From contig CM060833.1 of assembly GCA_030762175.1 (NCBI GenBank), positions 160,987,501-161,051,500 on the forward strand: a DNA stretch of 64,000 nt, in the 5' to 3' direction. This document shows positions 57,438-64,000 of this stretch, piece after piece. The position numbers and the translations under genes are program-made. This DNA comes from Metallyticus violacea. Lineage: Eukaryota > Arthropoda > Insecta > Mantodea > Metallyticidae. Within the stretch, counting starts at the first letter, position 1. Every line of letters starts with the position of its first letter. The notes under the pieces were generated by a model. That model was not told the DNA's origin and ran no database searches. It saw only the letters and a program-made list of their open reading frames with translations.

Positions 57438-60400
57438 AGTAAAAACCTGCTTCTAGACAGGTATGTAACATAACAAGGGTGTTAATGTATGTTCAATGGT
57501 ACACTGTCAAATGATTAGTTTTGATTAGTTTGAGATTTGAGAGATTTTTGTGGCACTAAGTCTTAAAAATGATGGTGATAATGAGCTACTGAAAATTGGC
57601 ATTTTTTTGATTGCAAAGCACTTTTTAAGACATTCAAAATAATTTTTCACCAGCCTTGTAGTAATATTGACTTATAAGCATGTGATGCCAGCATATTTAA
57701 CACCACAGAAATGCACATTTTTAGTCATGAACCATACATTCCCTATTTTAAATTGCTAGTATATGTCTAGTCTACCATCTCCAAAATTATTTTGGTGTTG
57801 TTCATTAACATCCTGTATATAAATGAATAAATTTAGAATTAAGATCATTGTTAATACTAGACTCATACCCTCCATTTTCCAGGATATCACTTTTATGAGA
57901 AATGGGAAGGCTCATGATGGTATGTCACATTACAAAATAACAGTATGCATCTAAAAAATTTTTAATGTTTTCTATTTTTTTGTGTATTGGTTTCTTTGAA
58001 TGGAAGATGTAGCCACATGTGTGACAAATGTACAAATATAGGGTTATCCATTTGAGTGTGGATAAAATGAAAGCACTGGAAAACTTGCTAGTAGATTGAA
58101 CTTTACATTTTCAAAGTTTGTATATATAACATTCAAGGATGGAAGATTTCTGAAAATGCTACTGGTCTCCCACTGCGCACTCTACACAACTCATAATGTT
58201 GATGCAATTCAACCCATGCGAAGAATGCTCCATACACTTTATTGTGACTCACTCAACACATAAACTTTTTGACTTGATCTTTCAAGCTCATAAGAGACAT
58301 GCAGATTTTTCCCTTGTCCAAATAATGCAGTTGTGTTTATTACCTTACTCTCTTGCTTACATGTCTGTAAATAGCCATTTGTTTAAGAAACCATCATCGT
58401 CTTCAATCATATCATGGATGCAAAATTGAAACAAGCTTTATGATTCTCATCGCATAAGGCTTGTTGATGTTGTAAGTGATATGGGTAAAGTTTCAGGTAC
58501 TCTCAAACAATATGCTGACATGAAGTATATGGTACATTCATCTCTGCTGACAGTCGTCTTAAACATTTCATAGGGCTGCTTATCATGGCTTCAAGAGATA
58601 GCTACTTCTCATACTGGATTTCACCGGCGACCTCCTGCATGTTTTTTAACTCAACCTGTTTCTACAACAGTATTGGAATCATATTTAGGTACTTTGAAAT
58701 TCTCTTTGAACTTGTTTAACATTTTCAAATTTAGCATACCAAAGAACGCATTGCAAACGCTGATAATTTGTAATAGTCATTTAAATCATACATGATTTCT
58801 GTTTGTCATTAGGCATTGCTGATTTTCATTTTTGCTATGTATGGAAACTCCCTTTTTTTAAGCAAAATATTAATAGCAAGAAATGTCTCCTACTATCATA
58901 TTAGCTTTTATAATGATATTTAACATTATCCATATCTAAATAAGTCCCTGTATAAGAAATTCATTTCTATGGATATCTTTGTCACTTTCCTTTTTATTCT
59001 TGATACTGCAATGGTCATCTAAAAGGTGTACCATACTATAACCATCTTTAAAAATTGCAGCCATTTTAAAATAGTTTCTTTCCCTTCTCTCATGTCGAGA
59101 AATTTGGTGCACAAATGCCATTAATTGGATGATAGGAATGAATGAATGAAAATTAAATGGACATGAACAGGATTGAATAACAGCCTCTAATAACTTTAGG
59201 AAAAATTTCAAAAGAAATTAGCCATATCTACGCTATATTGCTTGAAGCATCACATACGGTCACTGATGTATGTGAATTTTTTTTTCTATTTCTCTCTCTC
59301 TCTGATAACAAATGTATACCAAAATTAACCAGGATACAAGTTATGTGACTTTTTTGTTTCAGTTTTTTGAATCTCAGTTATTAGGCTTAAAGACCTTAAT
59401 TCTTTACTGAAAGAAAAATAATAAAAGAAAAGGTATTAAGTTATTAAATGTATAAATTCATCAGTAAATTTCCTCACAGATATCCACAGGATGCTGACAT
59501 GCATGATTTCTGAAGAACAGGTATCCTTCAGCCATTTGTCCCTTGCCAAGACCATATAAATTTATAATTTTGCATTTTTTTTTTTTTTCCTTTTTTTCAG
59601 TGACTATATAATTCTCCGTACCAATTGTTGACTTAATTTATATATAAATTTGCATTTTTTCTCATATTGAAAACCTGCTGGAAAGAGACCCATGGTTTGT
59701 AGGCTTTATTTATGTATCAATTATCAATGTATATTACAGAACATTTTTGCTTTGGCAGCCATTGGCCTACTGACACCAAAGCTTATTCAAGGCCAGACAA
59801 GAACCAACAGTGTGCATGCACAGCAACAGCAGAATATGTAGGTTGGTACTTTAATGCACATATATGTATTTTCTGATCTTAAACCAATACAGTTTTCTTT
59901 TTGAGCATCATGCATCATCCATTTTAGCTCTTTCTGGCATCATTAAGATTCTGTCCTCCAGATTAAACATTGTTTTACCAACATATCTGAACATTTGCAC
60001 TTTAATGTAATTGCAGTTATGATAAAGATTATGTATTGAAACCCAGGCTCTCACATGGAGTTCTGCAAATCAGTGGTAGGGGACAGTTCCTTATTTCATT
60101 TTGTAACCTCATGCTTTGTAGCAGACATTATGCTAGATAGTGAAAATAGTGGAAATGAAACTAATCGACAGGAAAAGCAGTTTCCAGTAGCCACTTTGTC
60201 TGCCACAAATAATTTCACATCTTGATGCTGGGACTGAACCTGTATCATCCTGATGGAAGGCAAGTATTTAGAATTCTACTTATTTATTCAACTTGTTTAC
60301 ACTATATCATATTAATTGATATATTTAAGATGAAAATTTTTTCCCAAGTGGATAGTTTCATTGGGTTGTGAAGTTGTTGCAGCAGATTAACCTCTTGTGT

Positions 60401-60479
60401 AATTTCATGATTTTTGATCCAAAATTATGCTGCTACTGCTGATTCATCTGCTGCTTAAACAGATTTTTCATATTAAAAA
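57438..60479. other. Unassigned DNA
   Basis: An open frame at 58196-58429 (with C-E-E-C and K-R-H) resembles nothing I can name. A T-run is at 59573-59588. No splice-supported exon seen. Confidence 0.35.
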
Positions 60480-60690
60480 ATAAAGTAAACTTAATGAACT
60501 TTGATTTTCCTCCTATGGATGAAATCAGCAAGTTCCTACTACAACCACCAGAAACCACCATAGGAGCATCCAATTATCCAGCCACCATTTCAATTAACAG
60601 TAGTTGGTCAACAACTGAAGAGGGAGTGAGTGCTCCAGAAACATGTCTTAGTTTTATGTAAGTAAATGGAGTTTAATGTAAATAAGTTCA
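60480..60690 (+). mobile_element. PLE C-terminal coding end and 3' terminus (subfamily 5)
   Basis: + strand: NFDFPPMDEISKFLLQPPET, TIGASNYPATISINSSW, a hammerhead-like stretch and a terminal ATGTAAGTAAATGGAGTTTA. It shares the layout (short C-terminal codons, ribozyme-like block, terminal repeat) with the other PLE ends. Sequence at 60715-60745 (CATTGTCTACAGCTTCATAA) recurs at 23856 and 31360. Confidence 0.5.
60605..60650 (+). ncRNA. Hammerhead-like motif of PLE subfamily 5
   Basis: CTGAAGA (60614-60620), stem II GGAG-TGAGTG-CTCC, A, GAAAC, AT, GTC. The core and GAAAC are intact, the cleavage triplet is GTC and there is no extra T. Stem I pairing is only two base pairs (AA/TT). Confidence 0.45.
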
Positions 60691-61079
60691 ATATATAAGT
60701 AGGATATATTGCACTTCATTGTCTACAGCTTCATAAGTACAATTTATTTAAGTATAGAGAAACTTTAAAAGTATCAGTTTGCAAGTTGGTCGGCCAGTGG
60801 CACATATTATTGTGGGAATCTCCTTTCTTGAACTTACAAGGCTCCAACATTTCACCATCGCTTTATTTTTATAGATGATCATTAAAAAAAATTACAAAAT
60901 TGTGTGCATGCATTCTCAACAACCAAAGTAATATGTGGAGGAGGGGAGAGGATTGCAGAATTTGTGATTTCTCAATAATAAAATAGTTAAGGGCAAACAA
61001 ATTAAATATGGTGTGCCAAAAGTTCCACTCTTGGCTCAAAATTGTTTTTAAAAAAAATATATATAAACGATTTAACATT

Positions 61080-61925
61080 CCATACTCAGTATAGCATACT
61101 GACATTGTTTGCAAATGACACCACTGTTTTCATTTCTGGGCAAGATTTTAATAAAATAAATTTTAACTTAAGTAACAAAATTAATTGACTGGTTTCATGA
61201 TAATAAATTAATAGTTAATAAAGTAAACTAAACAAAAATATTGTTCCATTATTATCAAAACATAATGTTAATTATCCATCTAATAGAATGAAAGATACAG
61301 TCATTAAATATGTTCCTACTGTAAAATTACTTGGCTCAAATATAATTCAACTCTACCAACAAATGGTAGAGTAGTATCTGCTTTGCTTGTGAAGAAAGAA
61401 TTCACTCAGTTTGTACTCAGAAAATTTTATTTTGCATATTTCCATTGCTGCTTACCTTATGATGTTATGTTCTGGGATAATTCAATAAGTAGCTCCATTG
61501 TATTTAAAATGCAGAAGAGTGCTATTAGAATAATGGCAATAGGCAAAGTTGTAGAGACTATTTTAAAACATTAAAAATTCTTCCTCTACCTAGTTTGTAT
61601 ATATATGAAATTTTAATATAGTCCAAAACAAATCTAAATCATTTTACATCGAATTTCTGATATGCACTCCCATAATACAAGTTATGGAAATAATTTAAGA
61701 TCAATAACACCTAGCACTAAATTATTTCATGAGTTTTTTCTATCACTGTATTGCTTTTTAAGGTACTTAAAAGGATTATGGGCATCAGTGCTACATATCT
61801 TCAAAACGGAAATGTAAAAAATTTTACTTTTAAATTATTTTTATAGCATTAAGGAATTTTGTGATTGTTCTGAACAGTAATCAGTACTTTAACAATGTTT
61901 TCTATGTTGTATCGTTGTTTATATA
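61080..61925 (+). mobile_element. CR1/L2-type LINE remnant, RT C-terminal half
   Basis: + strand LFANDTTVFISGQDFNKINF: the F-A-D-D catalytic box has its first aspartate changed to asparagine. After frameshifts: WFHDNKLIVNK, VKLLGSN, YCCLP-like block FHCCLPYDVMFWDNSISSSI, VFKMQKSAIRIMA (Q-K-R-A-I-R-I block) and a decayed tail. It resembles the end at 10881-11727 in clade. Confidence 0.65.
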
Positions 61926-61934
61926 TGTAATATT

Positions 61935-62230
61935 TTTTTTATTTGGTTTATTTATGGGTGCTCTTTAATATCTCAGGTCATCACTATCCTATTTAATTCA
62001 GGGCATGAAACGGCTGATAAATTTTGTTCCAAGGCCTCTTCTATCAGGCTTGAGGTTTTTGTATGTGCTGTAGATGTACAACATGGGACCTACAGCTTTA
62101 TTTCCCTTCTGAAGGAAGCCATACTTCGAATTTTATGCCCAAAAATTCCATTGACCCTGGCTGGAATTCAACCTGAGATCTTGGATCTATGAGGCAAGTA
62201 TGATTACCACTAGACCATCAGAACTGACAT
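61935..62230 (-). repeat. SINE-A, old diverged copy
   Basis: Minus-strand order is kept: AGTTCTGATGGTCTAGTGGT, AATCATACTTGCCTC, then a B-box relic, GAAGGAAGCC complement, TGCTGTAGATGTACAACA and GAGCACCCATAAATAAACC. About 25-30% different from the best copy by eye. Confidence 0.75.
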
Positions 62231-64000
62231 ATATGTGTGTTATATAATTATAACTATATACATAATAATCCTAATCCTGCGTTTTGTAAATATGATACAA
62301 TTCACCACTGCTATTGCACTGTATGTAAAATATTTCTTTTAGCTGCATGATTTCATGATAGCTCATTGAGTAGACCAACAATTTCAATGTGTGACAGAAA
62401 TGCATTATATCCAACTGCTGTTTCCTGACCAGCACACATAAAGAATGCACATAAGATCATTGATTAAGTAATTAAGTCTATTAAGAATATAGGCAATGAA
62501 CATTTTTCTCAAAAAAAATACATTTGGAAACTGCAATGAGTCAGATTGCATATTTTGGAATTATAAAAGTGTCAACATGGAGACGTAGAAAATATTATGC
62601 TTTTTATATAGAGAAAAAGGCTTGTTTCAATACACAGTCAGTCAGTCATAGTAAAGAGCAGGTTAAACTTAGTCAAAAGTCAAGAGGGAGAGCACCAGGG
62701 ACAGAAGTAGCATGGAATGGACCAACCCATGGTCTCTGCAGTTATGAACTTTGGCAGTGAGGAACTGGAACGGTGACTTTGGTGCTGGCACCATATACAA
62801 AAATAAGGCGAACAACAGTTATGATTCTAGGATGAAAGAATAGTTCAATTGCTTTCTTAGTTAATAAACTATATCAATTTTGTAACCTTTAAATTGCATT
62901 TCATTAAAATATCCTTTGCTCTACCCTCCTAAATATCTATGCTAAATTAGTCCATGACAATAACACCAGAATTTCTGAGTGACAAAAAAGTGTCACTCAA
63001 AAATTATTTTAATGTTTGTGAACTTTTGTATTGCTTACTGTTTAAATTTTCAAACTGCAATAATCCAGTTCAGGTGAAAGTTTGACAGAAAAACTGTCAA
63101 TATGACCATAAGGGATCTTGAAAGAAATGTTGCGGCATATAATTTACATAATTAATACTAGTGATGGTTCTTATCCATCCAGTAGGAAACTAGTAATGAA
63201 TGGAAGACAGAGGTTTAGAGCAGTATTAGGTCAGAGGATGTTTTGTTTTTTTATAAGTAAATAATTTTGTATAATTTATAAAGTGCTGATTGTAATCTGT
63301 CCAAAGTCATGGTGAGTCACATTTAAGTATGGTCTGGCCCAAATTCAGTTGAATGCCACTTTGAAATGATCTTAGTATTTCAATATTTTTCAATAGTTTT
63401 TAATACTAAAAAAAATATTGTAGACATTAGAAACCAAAAGACATTTCATTATAAAAATTTGAGATAATATTCTTACTTTAAACCTAATTTCTGTTTAAAT
63501 TTTCATAAAACTAGTCACTATTGCAAAATCATGTAAAAGTTTATAAGTAAAAGTTTAAAAGTTTATAAGTTTAAAAGTTTATAAAAGTTTGTAATCCTTT
63601 CCTTTGGAAAGGATTACAAGAAAGGATTACTGCTGTCTTTAGAAATAGGGAGAAGGTATGATATTGCTTTATAATAAAATATACTTGAAAGGTACTATAG
63701 TTTTCAAATACTGTAGTTGGGATTACTAACCTTTTCCACTTTACCATGGTAAAGAAAGTGATGCACTTGAAATTATGTCTTGGAGTGAACTGCGATAAAT
63801 AAATTTATTCTTCTGGGTTACTATTTGGGTAAACATGTTAACATAGTTCATAAATATTTCAAAGAAATCTATAATTTTTAATTCTTTATTCTGCACAAGC
63901 CAAATTCTGATTAGCTATAAACCCAGCAACAGTGTATATATCTAAGGTTACAAATTGAGAGCATAGATACAACACATATGATTATACTGCATAGGTCAGG
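62231..64000. other. Unassigned AT-rich DNA to the right edge
   Basis: It holds a local repeat of AAGTTTATAA/AAGTTTAAAA units (63531-63590) and the small hairpin at 63591-63617. The open frame at 62524-62760 has no recognised motif. Confidence 0.4.
63591..63617. repeat. Perfect 12-bp hairpin
   Basis: GTAATCCTTTCC, loop TTT, GGAAAGGATTAC, then a third partial copy AAAGGATTAC immediately downstream. No T-run terminator context and no gene nearby; likely a local inverted duplication. Confidence 0.6.

Noticed and set aside
63591..63617. Perfect 12-bp hairpin as a transcription terminator
   Set aside because: No adjacent gene and no T-run; the neighbouring third partial copy suggests a local duplication.
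1..64000. CRISPR arrays, bacterial operons, prophage, Shine-Dalgarno sites
   Set aside because: No regularly spaced direct repeats, no compact gene clusters; splice sites, SINEs and LINEs show this is eukaryotic nuclear DNA.

Overview
This is a eukaryotic, AT-rich window from an invertebrate, most likely an arthropod. The basis is one spliced transporter gene with 4-7 kb introns, surrounded by arthropod-style mobile elements: Penelope-like, mariner, pogo, hAT and Mutator elements, R1/Jockey- and CR1-type LINEs, a gypsy element and tRNA-like SINEs. A chelicerate is possible, but the sequence does not settle the order. No bacterial operon, CRISPR array or rRNA was seen, and no intact tRNA gene.

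The only host gene I can support lies on the + strand from 4680 to 28878. It is the 3' half of an SLC15-family proton-coupled oligopeptide/histidine transporter (PHT branch, SLC15A3/A4-like). Five exons (4680-4757, 8480-8606, 14572-14653, 21473-21591, 28589-28878) have GT/AG borders and compatible phases (0, 1, 2, 1). They join into 231 codons plus a TGA stop. The exons for the N-terminal half were not found and probably lie upstream of the window. Its introns hold many of the repeats.

From about 29 kb to the right edge I see no further host gene. The DNA is a patchwork of decayed transposons: a mariner-type element with about 135-bp inverted repeats (35.9-37.3 kb), pogo-like and hAT-like transposase relics (37.7-41.4 kb), an internally deleted Jockey-type LINE (41.4-43.2 kb), a Mutator-like element with 9-bp target duplications (44.4-45.5 kb), a DUF7869-like relic (46.5-48.2 kb), a Penelope inverted pair (50.1-51.8 kb), a 239-bp polypyrimidine tract (51.9 kb) and a mariner relic interrupted by a SINE (54.0-55.3 kb).

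The most interesting content is a set of Penelope-like elements (PLEs) of several subfamilies. Their 3' ends carry hammerhead-ribozyme-like folds: a CTGANGA-like box, a stem-loop, GAAAC, and flanking strands that pair. Several insertions are inverted pairs with the 3' ends pointing outward. Three short units (14.9, 31.9 and 39.7 kb) consist of a foldback plus a one-sided tail and are bounded by 9-12 bp direct repeats, which suggests a PLE-derived, non-autonomous, ribozyme-bearing family. Three tRNA-like SINE families are also present; several copies keep exact 10-12 bp target duplications, so they were mobile fairly recently.
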